49,191 nt of DNA from Bacteroidaceae bacterium (GCA_017615245.1 JAGAAL010000007.1:1-49191), one strand, 5' to 3'. Positions 23,647 through 33,218 are shown, counted from the first letter of the stretch. Numbers and translations are program-made. Notes: generated by a model not told the origin, from the sequence alone.

Positions 23647-25923
23647 ATGATGAAACGAACGATATTACTGACAGCGATGCTCATAGGTTTTGTGGGCATT
23701 GTTGTTGCAAATAACATAGACGAGGCATACGGATTCACGATATTCACAAAGAACGGTAAGGTGCGAATTATCCCGCTTGCTGACAACGCGGTACGAATCC
23801 GTGTTTACAACAACGAGGCGCCTCAGTTGGACGAACTGATTTATACGGAGAACGTGAAGTTTCCAAAGTGGAAAACTGACGTCAATCCAACCTTTACAAA
23901 AGTAAAGCTGAAAGGCATACAGGTTGAATACAACAAATGGACAGACCAACTCACCTTCTACGACGGAAAAGGACGTAAGATTCTGGAAGAGGTGGCCTAT
24001 ACAGGTAGGGATTTGAGAGCCAGCGAACTTACGGACGGACAATACAAATGGATGAAAGCATCGCAGTCGTTCGTATCGCCAGCCGATGAGTTCATCTACG
24101 GAACCGGACAATTTCAGGACGGCTATCTCAACATCAAGGGACTGACACGCAGACTGACACAGGTGAACACCCAGATTGCTGTTCCGTTCATCCTGTCAAG
24201 CAAAGGCTACGGATTGTTGTGGAACAACTATGGACTCACGGACTTCAACCCAGCCTCTAATTCGGTGAAGCTGCAAGGGACCGACGAGCAAGGGAATGTG
24301 ATTGAGGTCAACACCACAAGTACGACAGGTAACCTTCGTGAACGCCGTGTGTCCGATTCGTTCAAGGCAAACATCACAATCGGCGAAGATGGCGATTACG
24401 CCTTTCTGCTCGATGTAGGACAAGCGATGGCTCGAAAACTCTATCTGGCTATCGACGACAAACCCGTTATCGACCTCAACAACATGTGGCTGCCCCCAAC
24501 TGGTTCCGTCAAGGTGGCCCTCAGGAAAGGCACCCATCAACTCACCGTCCGAGGTGTGCGAGGCGACTCCCCTACTGTCTATTGGCGTAAGGACAACAAC
24601 GAGACGACCTTCAGTTCGCCTGTCGCAACAGGTATCGATTATACCGTCTTTGCAGGCTCAGCCGACCAAGTCATCAACAGTTATCGCAACCTCACAGGCA
24701 AGGCACCCCTGATGCCCGATTATATGTTGGGCTATGTTCATTGTCGTGAACGCTACGACACCCAGAAAGACCTGTTGGAGAATGCCCACAAGTTCAAGGA
24801 CAAGAACATCCCTATCGATGTCATTGTGCAAGATTGGCAATGGTGGGGCAAGTACGGTTGGAATGCCATGCAATGGGACGAAGGTAAATATCCCGATGCA
24901 GCAGGGATGGTACGCGAGTTGCATGGAATGGACATCCGTCTCATGCTCTCCGTGTGGTCGAAAGTCGATAAGAACTCTGCTCTCGGCAAAGAGCTGCAGC
25001 AGCGAGGAGCTTATATCGAAGGGACCGATTGGATTGACTTCTTCAAGCCTGCTGTCACGGAGTATTACTGGCAGCAATTCAGTCAGCGAATCCTCAAACC
25101 CTACGATATAGATATATGGTGGTTTGATGCCACAGAACCCGAGAACGACGACCTGCACAATCGTCGTGTAGGCGAGCGTCAGATGCCAGGCGATATCTAT
25201 CGGAACGTTTATCCGCTTAAGGTCATCAACACGATGTGTAACGGTCTGCTACGCGATGATGTCGGACGCACGCCTTGCATCCTCACCCGTAGTGCCTTCT
25301 CTGGTATGCAGCGCTACAACGCAGTCGTGTGGAGCGGCGATGTAGGCAACGATATGGATTGTCTGCGCCGTCAGATTGCAGGCGGTCTCAACTACGTAGC
25401 AACAGGTATGCCTTGGTGGACCTACGATGCAGGCGGTTTCTTCCGTCCAGGCAATCAATACAACGACAAGGGCTATCAGGAGCGTATGCTTCGTTGGATA
25501 GAGACCAGCGTATTCCTCCCCGTGATGCGTGTACACGGCTATCAGAGCAACACAGAACCGTGGAACTATCCAGCCGAGACAGAGAAAATCTTCGTCGATT
25601 GCATCAAGGAGCGCTATGAACTGAAACCCTATATTCGGGAATGTGCGCGTCGAGTGGCAACAGAGAACTACACCCTCATGCGTCCGCTCGTCTTCGACTT
25701 TGCCGATGATACCGAAGCCCTCCGCCAAGAGACCGAATACATGTTCGGACCGAAATACCTCGTATGCCCAATCACGGCAGAGAATGTCACCGGGTGGAAA
25801 GTCTATCTGCCAAAGAACAAAAAGGGATGGACACACCACTACACCCATGAGCATTTCAGTGGAGGTCAGTATGTCACAGTAAAAGTAACGTCCGACCACA
25901 TCCCTGTGTTCGAACGCAACTAA
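23647..25923 (+). CDS. GH31 alpha-xylosidase-like enzyme with PA14 insert, C-terminally short
   Basis: 758 residues with a signal peptide. An N-terminal beta domain is followed by a PA14-like insert at about 233-318 (GEDGDYAFLLDVGQ, KLYLAIDDKPVIDL, KGTHQLTVRGVRG) and the GH31 barrel: VIVQDWQWWGKYGWN, nucleophile D494 in WWFDATEPE, acid/base D565 in WSGDVGND. PA14-bearing GH31 enzymes known from xyloglucan systems are alpha-xylosidases, so that is the best prediction. It stops at HIPVFERN, where relatives read PVFxxAGSI and continue through one or two more beta domains; the full-length type is nearer 950 residues. The other frames after 25923 do not look like the missing part, so a deletion or recombination rather than a single frameshift is likely. 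Activity is uncertain. Confidence 0.9.
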   Translation: MMKRTILLTAMLIGFVGIVVANNIDEAYGFTIFTKNGKVRIIPLADNAVRIRVYNNEAPQLDELIYTENVKFPKWKTDVNPTFTKVKLKGIQVEYNKWTDQLTFYDGKGRKILEEVAYTGRDLRASELTDGQYKWMKASQSFVSPADEFIYGTGQFQDGYLNIKGLTRRLTQVNTQIAVPFILSSKGYGLLWNNYGLTDFNPASNSVKLQGTDEQGNVIEVNTTSTTGNLRERRVSDSFKANITIGEDGDYAFLLDVGQAMARKLYLAIDDKPVIDLNNMWLPPTGSVKVALRKGTHQLTVRGVRGDSPTVYWRKDNNETTFSSPVATGIDYTVFAGSADQVINSYRNLTGKAPLMPDYMLGYVHCRERYDTQKDLLENAHKFKDKNIPIDVIVQDWQWWGKYGWNAMQWDEGKYPDAAGMVRELHGMDIRLMLSVWSKVDKNSALGKELQQRGAYIEGTDWIDFFKPAVTEYYWQQFSQRILKPYDIDIWWFDATEPENDDLHNRRVGERQMPGDIYRNVYPLKVINTMCNGLLRDDVGRTPCILTRSAFSGMQRYNAVVWSGDVGNDMDCLRRQIAGGLNYVATGMPWWTYDAGGFFRPGNQYNDKGYQERMLRWIETSVFLPVMRVHGYQSNTEPWNYPAETEKIFVDCIKERYELKPYIRECARRVATENYTLMRPLVFDFADDTEALRQETEYMFGPKYLVCPITAENVTGWKVYLPKNKKGWTHHYTHEHFSGGQYVTVKVTSDHIPVFERN

Positions 25924-25964
25924 ATACTTTTTTCAATTATCCTCATTACCTACCATTTGCTGGA

Positions 25965-25991
25965 GTGTACTCTGTCATTTTTGGAGTACAC
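25965..25991. repeat. Inverted repeat after the GH31 gene
   Basis: GTGTACTC (25965-25972) and GAGTACAC (25984-25991); extended arms are 12 bases with one mismatch. Short loop of 11 bases. It has no U-tract. Confidence 0.7.
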
Positions 25992-26031
25992 TTCAGAAAT
26001 TGTTCAACTGCACTCCGGTAATTCACGCACA

Positions 26032-26110
26032 ATGCGAATAGTTTGAAGCCTAAATTCAAGGAGAATTTACGCAGAATTCACAACGTTTGCAGGCTCCAAA
26101 CGATTCGCAT
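26032..26110. repeat. Twenty-base imperfect inverted repeat with an inner hairpin
   Basis: Arms 26032-26051 and 26091-26110 are complementary at 18 of 20 positions (ATGCGAAT..GTTTG.AGCCT). The 39-base middle holds a second small inverted repeat, AAATTC (26052-26057) and GAATTT (26063-26068). Confidence 0.75.
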
Positions 26111-26117
26111 TTCTATT

Positions 26118-26181
26118 AGAGGCCATCTATTCATCAATAAGTGCCGCTTATTGGTGAATAACCTGCCTCTGTCAAGCGGCA
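26118..26181. repeat. Hairpin with a competing alternative pairing
   Basis: Arms 26128-26141 and 26147-26160 pair over 14 positions with one G-U; AGAGGC (26118-26123) and GCCTCT (26165-26170) extend the stem after an internal bulge. TGCCGCTT (26142-26149) is also perfectly complementary to AAGCGGCA (26174-26181), which would break the first hairpin. Together with the elements at 25965 and 26032 this fills the otherwise gene-free 25924-26365 stretch. Confidence 0.75.
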
Positions 26182-26220
26182 TCCCACCTTGGCAAATATA
26201 AAATAAATAAGGAGCGAAGA

Positions 26221-26240
26221 CCCCTCAACCTCCTTTAGGG
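26221..26240. repeat. Decayed copy of the GC-rich hairpin repeat
   Basis: CCCCTCAACCTCCTTTAGGG resembles the left and right ends of the element at 3257-3298 with the centre shortened. Confidence 0.4.
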
Positions 26241-26365
26241 AAATTAAAAGATAAAAATGCAAGTACTATAGTGAAAAGGGTACAAATTGTGCTACACATC
26301 ATCATTATTGGGGAGGAAAAGAAAGATTTCTTCGTTCTGCTAGCCATCATCTCCAAACTTTTTTG

Positions 26366-26374
26366 TAACTTTGC
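26366..26374 (+). promoter_or_regulatory. -7 promoter box for thrS
   Basis: TAACTTTGC, 62 bases before the ATG. The inverted repeats of 25965-26181 lie upstream of this promoter and so outside the thrS leader. Confidence 0.7.
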
Positions 26375-26436
26375 AACTCGATATAGGCCAAAGGCCAAAA
26401 AGTCAAAAGCTTTAAACTATCAACATTATATAGGAT

Positions 26437-28380
26437 ATGATTAAAATCACTTTCCCAGACAACAGCGTTCGTGAGTATGAAGCTGGTGTTACTGGACTTC
26501 AAATTGCAGAGAGTATTAGTCCGCGTCTTGCTCAAGACGTGATCGCATGTGGCGTAAACGGAGAGACGACTGAGTTGAACCGTCCAATCAACAATGATGC
26601 CACCATCAATCTTTACAAATGGGACGATGCAGAAGGTAAGCATGCTTTCTGGCACACATCTGCCCACTTGATGGCTGAAGCTATCGAGGAACTCTACCCC
26701 GGAACTCAGTTCGGTATCGGTCCTGCCATCGAGAATGGTTTCTACTACGACGTGATGCCACCCGAGGGTGTGAAACTGAGTGATGCTGACTTCCCGAAGA
26801 TTGAAGCGAAAATGCAGGAACTGGTACAGCGCAAGGAAGCACTCATCCGTAAGGAGATATCCAAGAACGACGTGATGGAACTCTTTGCATCAAAGGGCCA
26901 GACCTATAAGAACGAACTGATTGCCGAACTCGAAGACGGTAAAATCACCACATATACACAGGGTAACTACATCGACCTGTGTAAGGGTCCTCACCTCATG
27001 AACACAGCTCCTATCAAGGCCTTTAAGCTGCTGAGTCTTGCTGCTGCATACTGGCGTGGTGACGAGAAGCGTCCGATGATGACCCGTATCTATGGTATCT
27101 CGTTCCCAAAGAAGAAGATGCTGGACGAGTATCTCGTAGCACTCGAAGAGGCTAAGAAGCGTGACCACCGTAAGATTGGTAAGGAGATGGAACTCTTCAT
27201 GTTCTCTGAACGTGTGGGTAAGGGTCTGCCTATGTGGTTGCCAAAGGGCACTCAGGTGCGTATCCGTCTGCAGGACTTCCTGCGTAAGATTCAGAAGCGT
27301 TACGGTTATCAGGAAGTGATGACTCCACATATCGGTGGTAAGAACCTGTATGTGACTTCGGGTCACTGGGATCACTACGGAAAGGATTCGTTCCAGCCGA
27401 TTCAGACACCAGAAGAAGGTGAGGAATACTTGCTCAAACCTATGAACTGTCCTCACCACTGCGAAATTTTCGCATGGCAGCCACGTTCATATAAGGACCT
27501 GCCATTCCGCTGTGCTGAATTCGGAACGGTTTACCGTTATGAGCAGAGCGGTGAGTTGCACGGATTGACACGTGTACGTTCGTTTACTCAAGACGATGCA
27601 CATATCTTCTGTCGTCCCGATCAGGTGAAGGAAGAGTTCCTGCGTGTGATGGACATCATCAACATCATCTTCAAGGCGCTCGACTTCGACCAGTACGAGG
27701 CTCAGATCAGTCTGCGCGACCCTAACGACAAGGAGAAATACATCGGTAGTGATGAGGTATGGGAGCAGGCAGAGCGTGCTATCATCGAAGCATGTGAGGA
27801 GAAGGGACTGAAGACCAAGACGGAACTCGGTGAGGCTGCGTTCTACGGTCCGAAGCTCGACTTCATGATTAAGGATGCACTGGGTCGTCGTTGGCAGCTC
27901 GGTACCATTCAGGTGGACTACAACCTCCCAGAACGATTCAAGCTGGAATATACTGGCAGCGATAATGAGAAGCATCGTCCTGTGATGATTCACCGTGCTC
28001 CATTCGGCAGTATGGAACGTTTCATCGCCGTACTTATCGAACACACAGCAGGTCGTTTCCCATTGTGGCTGATTCCTGATCAGGTGGCAATCCTACCAAT
28101 TTCAGAGAAATACAATGACTACGCAAAGAAGGTCTGTGAGTATCTCAACATGAACGATGTTCGCGCCATTGTAGACGACCGCAGTGAGAAGATCGGACGT
28201 AAGATTCGTGACAACGAAATCAAACATATCCCATACATGCTCGTTGTGGGTGAGAAAGAAGAGAACGACGGAACTGTCAACGTACGTAAGCAAGGAACTC
28301 AGCAGCAGGAGACCATGACGATGGCCGACTTTGCAAAGAAGATCCAGGACGAGGTACGCCAGATGACCGAAGAGTTCTAA
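26437..28380 (+). CDS. thrS: Threonyl-tRNA synthetase
   Basis: 647 residues, normal for the enzyme. The N-terminal TGS domain (about 1-62) is followed by the editing domain with [10 protein letters not shown], the class II catalytic core with [14 protein letters not shown] (zinc-binding Cys and His) and [14 protein letters not shown], the motif 3 region ([13 protein letters not shown]), and the C-terminal anticodon-binding domain (about 545-647). It charges tRNA-Thr and edits mischarged Ser. The gene heads the usual thrS-infC-rpmI-rplT neighbourhood, though a separate promoter lies before infC. I saw no T-box or other tRNA-sensing leader in the 60-base untranslated region. Confidence 0.98.
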   Translation: MIKITFPDNSVREYEAGVTGLQIAESISPRLAQDVIACGVNGETTELNRPINNDATINLYKWDDAEGKHAFWHTSAHLMAEAIEELYPGTQFGIGPAIENGFYYDVMPPEGVKLSDADFPKIEAKMQELVQRKEALIRKEISKNDVMELFASKGQTYKNELIAELEDGKITTYTQGNYIDLCKGPHLMNTAPIKAFKLLSLAAAYWRGDEKRPMMTRIYGISFPKKKMLDEYLVALEEAKKRDHRKIGKEMELFMFSERVGKGLPMWLPKGTQVRIRLQDFLRKIQKRYGYQEVMTPHIGGKNLYVTSGHWDHYGKDSFQPIQTPEEGEEYLLKPMNCPHHCEIFAWQPRSYKDLPFRCAEFGTVYRYEQSGELHGLTRVRSFTQDDAHIFCRPDQVKEEFLRVMDIINIIFKALDFDQYEAQISLRDPNDKEKYIGSDEVWEQAERAIIEACEEKGLKTKTELGEAAFYGPKLDFMIKDALGRRWQLGTIQVDYNLPERFKLEYTGSDNEKHRPVMIHRAPFGSMERFIAVLIEHTAGRFPLWLIPDQVAILPISEKYNDYAKKVCEYLNMNDVRAIVDDRSEKIGRKIRDNEIKHIPYMLVVGEKEENDGTVNVRKQGTQQQETMTMADFAKKIQDEVRQMTEEF

Positions 28381-28461
28381 TTCACGTCTGTTATAAACAA
28401 ATAGTGCTCATTTGCGCAAAAACGGTGCTCATTGGATAAGAATTAAGACCCTAATTGCAAA

Positions 28462-28496
28462 TAATTATCAATTATCAATTGTCAATTGTCAATTAT
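28462..28496. repeat. Five heptamers directly upstream of the infC promoter
   Basis: TAATTAT, CAATTAT, CAATTGT, CAATTGT, CAATTAT in tandem, ending four bases before the -7 box. The location overlaps where the upstream promoter element would lie. The rest of 28381-28461 shows no feature I can support. Confidence 0.8.
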
Positions 28497-28500
28497 TTTG

Positions 28501-28509
28501 TATCTTTGC
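28501..28509 (+). promoter_or_regulatory. -7 promoter box for infC
   Basis: TATCTTTGC, 84 bases before the infC ATG, giving a leader of about 80 bases in which IF-3 or L20 control could act. Confidence 0.75.
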
Positions 28510-28593
28510 GCCCGATTTGTGTATATCAAATCAAACTGAACATAAAAAACGAACATAAAAACGAATTAGAAACCGAAGGAATTATCACATTTA

Positions 28594-29214
28594 ATGAAAG
28601 GTGACAACAAGAAGCAGCAGTACAGAGTAAACGAACAAATACATGTACGCGAAGTCAGAATCGTTGGTGAAGGAATCGAATCAAAAGTCATTCCGACACG
28701 CGATGCACTTCAATTAGCAGACCAAATGGGAGTAGACTTAGTGGAAATCTCCCCTACTGCACAACCTCCGGTTTGTCGACTCATCGACTATTCAAAGTTC
28801 CTTTACCAAATCAAGAAGAAGGCAAAGGAGATGAAAGCCAAGCAGGTGAAAATCGACGTGAAGGAAATTCGTTTCGGACCGCAGACAGCAGAGGCTGACT
28901 ATGCATTCAAACTGAAACACGCCATTGAGTTCCTCACTCAAGGCAACAAAGTGAAAGCATACGTGTTCTTCAAAGGCCGTTCGATTGTGTTCAAGGAACA
29001 AGGAGAAGTACTTCTGCTCCGTTTGGCCAACGACCTAGAGGATGTAGGCAAGGTAGAAAGCATGCCATCGCTCGAGGGAAAGAAGATGATTATCATGTTG
29101 GCACCTAAGAAGCCTGGAAGCGGAAATCAGAAGAAGAAGGAGCAACAGAAGCAAGCTACACCTGCCCTACAGCAAGTTGAGAAGGAAACTCCTGAAGAAG
29201 AAAACGAAGAATAA
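28594..29214 (+). CDS. infC: Translation initiation factor IF-3
   Basis: 206 residues. The N-domain ([39 protein letters not shown]), the basic linker helix ([11 protein letters not shown]) and the C-domain ([15 protein letters not shown]) are all clear. IF-3 keeps the ribosomal subunits apart and checks the start codon. Many bacteria begin infC with a rare AUU or related codon for self-control; here the start is ATG, so that mechanism is not evident. A hydrophilic tail of about 35 residues (KKKEQQKQ ... EEENEE) extends past the usual end. The gene is followed by rpmI after 76 bases. Confidence 0.97.
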   Translation: MKGDNKKQQYRVNEQIHVREVRIVGEGIESKVIPTRDALQLADQMGVDLVEISPTAQPPVCRLIDYSKFLYQIKKKAKEMKAKQVKIDVKEIRFGPQTAEADYAFKLKHAIEFLTQGNKVKAYVFFKGRSIVFKEQGEVLLLRLANDLEDVGKVESMPSLEGKKMIIMLAPKKPGSGNQKKKEQQKQATPALQQVEKETPEEENEE

Positions 29215-29290
29215 CAAAACAAGATAAGGTGCGTAACGTCCTGGTATATACGTTGCCACTCATAGTAATAACAAATTAAATAACAAAAAA

Positions 29291-29488
29291 ATGCCAAAAG
29301 TTAAAACAAGTTCAGCCGCTAAAAAGCGCTTTAAGCTTACTGGAACTGGAAAAATCAAGAGACAGCACGCTTACCACTCTCACATTCTGACAAAGAAGAC
29401 TAAGAAGCAGAAGAGAAATCTCGATCACTCAGCTATCGTGGTAAAAGCAAACGTAAAGCAAGTACGTGACCTACTTTGCCTCCGTTAA
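29291..29488 (+). CDS. rpmI: Ribosomal protein L35
   Basis: 65 residues, highly basic, with the family pattern [20 protein letters not shown] and [19 protein letters not shown]. It is a small protein of the large ribosomal subunit. The position between infC and rplT is the standard one. The ATG follows an A-rich stretch, the usual initiation context in Bacteroidetes, rather than a strong Shine-Dalgarno. Confidence 0.97.
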   Translation: MPKVKTSSAAKKRFKLTGTGKIKRQHAYHSHILTKKTKKQKRNLDHSAIVVKANVKQVRDLLCLR

Positions 29489-29592
29489 ATCTCTAACAGT
29501 AAGTAAGAATTAATTAACAGATTGTTTAATCGAATGCTTAGCTCAAAAAGAGTAGTAACGACTACCGCTAACATTCAAAAAGAAAAAAAATT

Positions 29593-29937
29593 ATGCCAAG
29601 ATCAGTAAATCATGTTGCTTCAAGAGCAAGAAGAAAGAAGATTTTAAAGCGCGTTAAAGGTCAGTTTGGTGCACGTAAGAACGTGTGGACCGTTGCGAAA
29701 AATGCTTACGAGAAGGGACTTACATACGCATTCGTAGGTCGTCGTCGCAAGAAGAGAGAGTTCCGTGCATTGTGGATTCAGCGTATCAACGCAGCAGCTC
29801 GTCTCGAGGGTTTGTCATACTCACAGTTGATGGGTGCACTTCACAAGGCAGGCATCGAAATCAACCGCAAGACTCTTGCAAACCTCGCACTCAACAACCC
29901 AGCAGCATTCAAGGCTGTCGTTGAGAAAGTAAAGTAA
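29593..29937 (+). CDS. rplT: Ribosomal protein L20
   Basis: 114 residues with the typical opening [19 protein letters not shown] and the basic helix [20 protein letters not shown]20 binds 23S rRNA early in 50S assembly and, in other bacteria, represses its own operon by binding the leader. The preceding 104 bases (29489-29592) carry no gene; I could not identify an L20 binding pseudoknot there. A strong intrinsic terminator follows at 29958-29989. Confidence 0.97.
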   Translation: MPRSVNHVASRARRKKILKRVKGQFGARKNVWTVAKNAYEKGLTYAFVGRRRKKREFRALWIQRINAAARLEGLSYSQLMGALHKAGIEINRKTLANLALNNPAAFKAVVEKVK

Positions 29938-29957
29938 ATCTACGTGACTTACAATAC

Positions 29958-29989
29958 GGGAGAGCGTAACGAAGCGCTCTCCCTTTTTT
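29958..29989 (+). terminator. Intrinsic terminator after rplT
   Basis: Perfect nine-base GC-rich stem GGGAGAGCG/CGCTCTCCC with an eight-base loop, directly followed by six T. It closes the infC-rpmI-rplT transcript. Confidence 0.93.
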
Positions 29990-30008
29990 ATATCAATTCA
30001 TTATTATC

Positions 30009-32153
30009 ATGTTACAACAAACAATTAAAATCAAGGCAAACACCATTCGCTGGCATCAGTTCACGCGCCGATCCGATGCTGTGTTCCTCAGTCTCGGTCG
30101 GGAAATCAACATCGGTGTGCTGAGTGTCGCTACCCTGCTTGCTGCCACACCCGATTCGGCTACAGCAAAGGTTGCGATGGCTCCCGTACATGCAGAGGAG
30201 GCAACGGAACTGATTGACGACGGAGTCACGGATGGAGTGGTCATCGACGATGAAATCGTGGATGGCATGCCTATCGATGAAACCGTCATCGATTCTTCCT
30301 TTACGGAAAAACACATTCAACTGAGTTGCACAGAAGTAACGGCTTCACGTATTCCGATTTCATCGGACAAGGCAACCCGAATCATTCAAATCATTACAGC
30401 AAAAGATCTTAAAGCCAGTGCGGCACAAAGTGTAAGCGACCTACTGAAATTGGTGGCTGGAGTCGATGTGCGCCAACGTGGCGGGTTCGGCATTCAGACC
30501 GATATTGGCGTGAACGGAGGTAATGAAGACCAAGTTACCGTGATGTTGAACGGCATCAATATCTCCAGTCCTCACACAGGACATCTCACGATGGACTTGC
30601 CTGTCAGCATGAACGACATCGAGCGTATTGAGGTGCTGGAAGGTGGAGCCAGCCGCGTATATGGCTCATCGGCTTTTGCGGGCGTCATCAATATCGTGAC
30701 GAAGAGCGAGGCGGTCAATCGTGTCAGTATTGCCACATCGGGCGGTTCGTATGGAACATTCTGTATGGATGGTTCTGTCAATCTGCTTTCAGGTGCGTTC
30801 ACAAATCGCTTCAGTGGTGGATGGAGTCAGAGCGACGGAGCAAGTGCAAATAGCGACTTCAAGAAAGCAACCGTCTTCTGGCACGAGCAGTATAGCTGCG
30901 ACTGGTTCGACCTGCGTCTGCAAGCAGGAATGAGTTCAACGAAGTATGGAGCCAATACGTTCTACGGAACCGGCAGTCAGTCACAATATGAGGAAAACGA
31001 CCGCTATATGCTGTCGCTTCAGGGCGAAAGTAAGACTCGTTTCCACTTGCTTCCACAACTATATTGGAACCGCACCTACGACCATTATATCTGGCGAAGG
31101 GAGAATCCTGCTGCTTACGAGAACTATCATCGGACCGATGTGTATGGCGGACAACTGAATGCTTGGACCGCATGGCGTTTGGGAAAGACTGCTGTCGGAG
31201 TGGAGTTCCGTCGCGAAAACATCTTGAGCACCCGTCTCGGTAAACCTATCGACCCGAACAACATAAACCCCTATCCTGGTTATAAATACGAGGACGGACG
31301 CAGCAATCTCGGCATCTATCTTGAGCACGATGTGCTGTTAGACAACTGGAGTTTCTCTGCAGGATTGCTTGCCAATCACAATACCAGTGTGAGTGGCGGA
31401 CTGCGTTTTTATCCCGGCATCGATGTCAGTTTCCGTCCGATAGAGAACTTATGCCTGTATGCGTCGTTCAACCAAAGTCTGCGTACCCCCACGTTTACCG
31501 AACTATACTATAACGGTCCCGGATTGGAAGCAAATCATGCTTTGAAACCAGAGAAGAGCACCGACTACACAGTAGGATGCAGTATTACTTCATCCGCTAT
31601 CAGCGCTACGCTGAAAGGCTTCTATCGTCACGAGACCGACATGATGGATTGGGTAAAGCCACAAGGTGCTACGGTTTGGACGACAGCTAATTCCGACATC
31701 AACAATATGGGCGTGGAAGCTTTGGTAGTTTACGATGCCGAGAAATCAACAGCCCCAAACCATTATATAATAAATAAGGTCTCTGTCGGCTATTGCTACA
31801 ACTATCAGTATCGTGTCGATGAGCAACAGGCAGCTAATTATGCCAATCAGTTGGTGTATCTGCGTCATAAATTTGTTGCCACGCTCCAGCATCGTATCGT
31901 CCGACACCTATCTGCACAATGGGAATTTGTGTATAAAGACCGTACAGGTTGGTTCGATAATGCTCAGACACAGGCTCGGCAGAACTACGGCAGTTTCGGA
32001 CAACTCGACTTGAAGGTGATGTGGCAAACAGCACATGTAATGGTCTACGCACAGGGCAACAACCTCACAGGCAAACGATACTACGATATTGCCAATGTGT
32101 GTCAACCAGGACGTTGGTTTACAGTAGGAGCCAAGCTGAATCTTGACTTTTAG
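30009..32153 (+). CDS. TonB-dependent outer-membrane receptor with extended N-terminal leader
   Basis: 714 residues. A plug domain (about 105-230: TASRIPISSDKATRIIQIIT, SVSDLLKLVAGVDVRQRGG, SRVYGSSAFAGVINIVTK) and a 22-strand-type barrel end in the aromatic terminus LNLDF. Before it comes an unusual leader of about 55 residues, with basic and aromatic sequence (RWHQFTRRSDAVFLSLGRE) and then a hydrophobic core (INIGVLSVATLLAA), which resembles the extended signal peptide region of some Bacteroidetes cobalamin/siderophore-type receptors. An acidic linker with repeated DG/VID pairs (65-98) follows. The best guess is a BtuB/siderophore-like receptor; no cobalamin riboswitch is present. The ATG is only 20 bases after the rplT terminator, leaving little room for a promoter. 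Confidence 0.88.
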   Translation: MLQQTIKIKANTIRWHQFTRRSDAVFLSLGREINIGVLSVATLLAATPDSATAKVAMAPVHAEEATELIDDGVTDGVVIDDEIVDGMPIDETVIDSSFTEKHIQLSCTEVTASRIPISSDKATRIIQIITAKDLKASAAQSVSDLLKLVAGVDVRQRGGFGIQTDIGVNGGNEDQVTVMLNGINISSPHTGHLTMDLPVSMNDIERIEVLEGGASRVYGSSAFAGVINIVTKSEAVNRVSIATSGGSYGTFCMDGSVNLLSGAFTNRFSGGWSQSDGASANSDFKKATVFWHEQYSCDWFDLRLQAGMSSTKYGANTFYGTGSQSQYEENDRYMLSLQGESKTRFHLLPQLYWNRTYDHYIWRRENPAAYENYHRTDVYGGQLNAWTAWRLGKTAVGVEFRRENILSTRLGKPIDPNNINPYPGYKYEDGRSNLGIYLEHDVLLDNWSFSAGLLANHNTSVSGGLRFYPGIDVSFRPIENLCLYASFNQSLRTPTFTELYYNGPGLEANHALKPEKSTDYTVGCSITSSAISATLKGFYRHETDMMDWVKPQGATVWTTANSDINNMGVEALVVYDAEKSTAPNHYIINKVSVGYCYNYQYRVDEQQAANYANQLVYLRHKFVATLQHRIVRHLSAQWEFVYKDRTGWFDNAQTQARQNYGSFGQLDLKVMWQTAHVMVYAQGNNLTGKRYYDIANVCQPGRWFTVGAKLNLDF

Positions 32154-32226
32154 CGGTCACATATTGCACACATTGCACTGAAAATGCAAGCTTTGCTGTA
32201 AAAAATTGCACTTTGCCAGCCTTTTC

Positions 32227-32242
32227 GTGTGATTTCTCACAC
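32227..32242. terminator. Short hairpin after the TonB receptor, possible weak terminator
   Basis: GTGTGA, four-base loop, TCACAC. No T-run follows, so termination is uncertain. Confidence 0.3.
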
Positions 32243-32271
32243 TAACATTTCCCCAAATGGGAATAATTGCA

Positions 32272-32280
32272 TATCTTTGC
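32272..32280 (+). promoter_or_regulatory. -7 promoter box for fabD
   Basis: TATCTTTGC, 47 bases before the ATG. Confidence 0.7.
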
Positions 32281-32327
32281 AAATGAATCTAAAATGAATA
32301 GTATTAACATCTAAATAGAATTAAAGT

Positions 32328-33218
32328 ATGAAAGCATTTGTATTTCCAGGTCAGGGAGCTCAGTTCTCCGGAATGGGTAAGGACCTCTACGAATCTAATC
32401 CACTCGCAAAAGAGTTGTTCGATAAAGCAAACGAAATTCTTGGTTTCAAGATTACGGACATCATGTTCGAAGGTACAGCTGAAGAATTGAAGCAAACCAA
32501 GGTGACTCAGCCTGCTGTTTTCCTCCACTCTGTTATTTCTGCATTGTGTATGGGTGATGCATTCAAGCCTGAGATGGTTGCAGGTCACTCTCTCGGAGAG
32601 TTCTCTGCACTTGTTGCCGCAGAGTGTCTATCGTTCGAAGACGGTCTGAAGTTGGTTTACAAGCGTGCGATGGCGATGCAGAAAGCATGCGAAGCTGCTC
32701 CAAGCACTATGGCTGCAATCATTGGTCTGCCCGACGAAGAGGTTGAGAAGGTTTGCGCCAGCATCAGCAAGGAAGGCAATGTTGTGGTTCCTGCAAACTA
32801 CAACAACCCTGGTCAGCTTGTTATCTCTGGAAACATTGATGCTGTGAACGAAGCATGCGAAGCGCTGAAGGCAGCTGGAGCAAAACGTGCCCTTCCTCTG
32901 CCAGTTGGTGGTGCGTTCCACTCTCCACTCATGATGCCTGCTCAGGACGAGCTGGCTGCCGCTATCGAGCAGACAGAGTTCCACACACCTAAGTGTCCTG
33001 TTTATCAGAACGTAGATGCAAAGGGTCACACTGATGCAGCTGAGATCAAGGCAAACCTGCTGAAGCAGTTAACTTCACCTGTAAAGTGGACCTACGAGGT
33101 TCAGGCTATGATTGCTGATGGTGCTACCGACTTCACTGAGTGCGGTCCAGGTAAGGCACTGCAGGGCATGATTGCCAAGATTTCTCGTGACGTTACCGCT
33201 CACGGGATAGAAGGGTAA
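32328..33218 (+). CDS. fabD: Malonyl-CoA:ACP transacylase
   Basis: 296 residues. The opening AFVFPGQGAQFSGMGKDLYE, the nucleophile elbow GHSLGE with S88, and the partner His H198 in GGAFHSP are diagnostic. The enzyme moves malonate from CoA to acyl carrier protein for fatty acid elongation in the cytoplasm. It stands alone here rather than in a fab cluster, with its own promoter box. The C-terminus (CGPGKALQGMIAKISRDV) is complete. Confidence 0.97.
   Translation: MKAFVFPGQGAQFSGMGKDLYESNPLAKELFDKANEILGFKITDIMFEGTAEELKQTKVTQPAVFLHSVISALCMGDAFKPEMVAGHSLGEFSALVAAECLSFEDGLKLVYKRAMAMQKACEAAPSTMAAIIGLPDEEVEKVCASISKEGNVVVPANYNNPGQLVISGNIDAVNEACEALKAAGAKRALPLPVGGAFHSPLMMPAQDELAAAIEQTEFHTPKCPVYQNVDAKGHTDAAEIKANLLKQLTSPVKWTYEVQAMIADGATDFTECGPGKALQGMIAKISRDVTAHGIEG

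Noticed and set aside
25924-26100. Missing C-terminal part of GH31 in another frame
   Set aside because: Translations of the other frames after the stop give no beta-domain-like sequence and soon meet stops, so a simple frameshift does not explain the short end.
26375-26436. Leader of thrS as a T-box or attenuator
   Set aside because: Only about 60 bases follow the promoter box and no specifier hairpin or terminator is visible; the inverted repeats lie upstream of the promoter.
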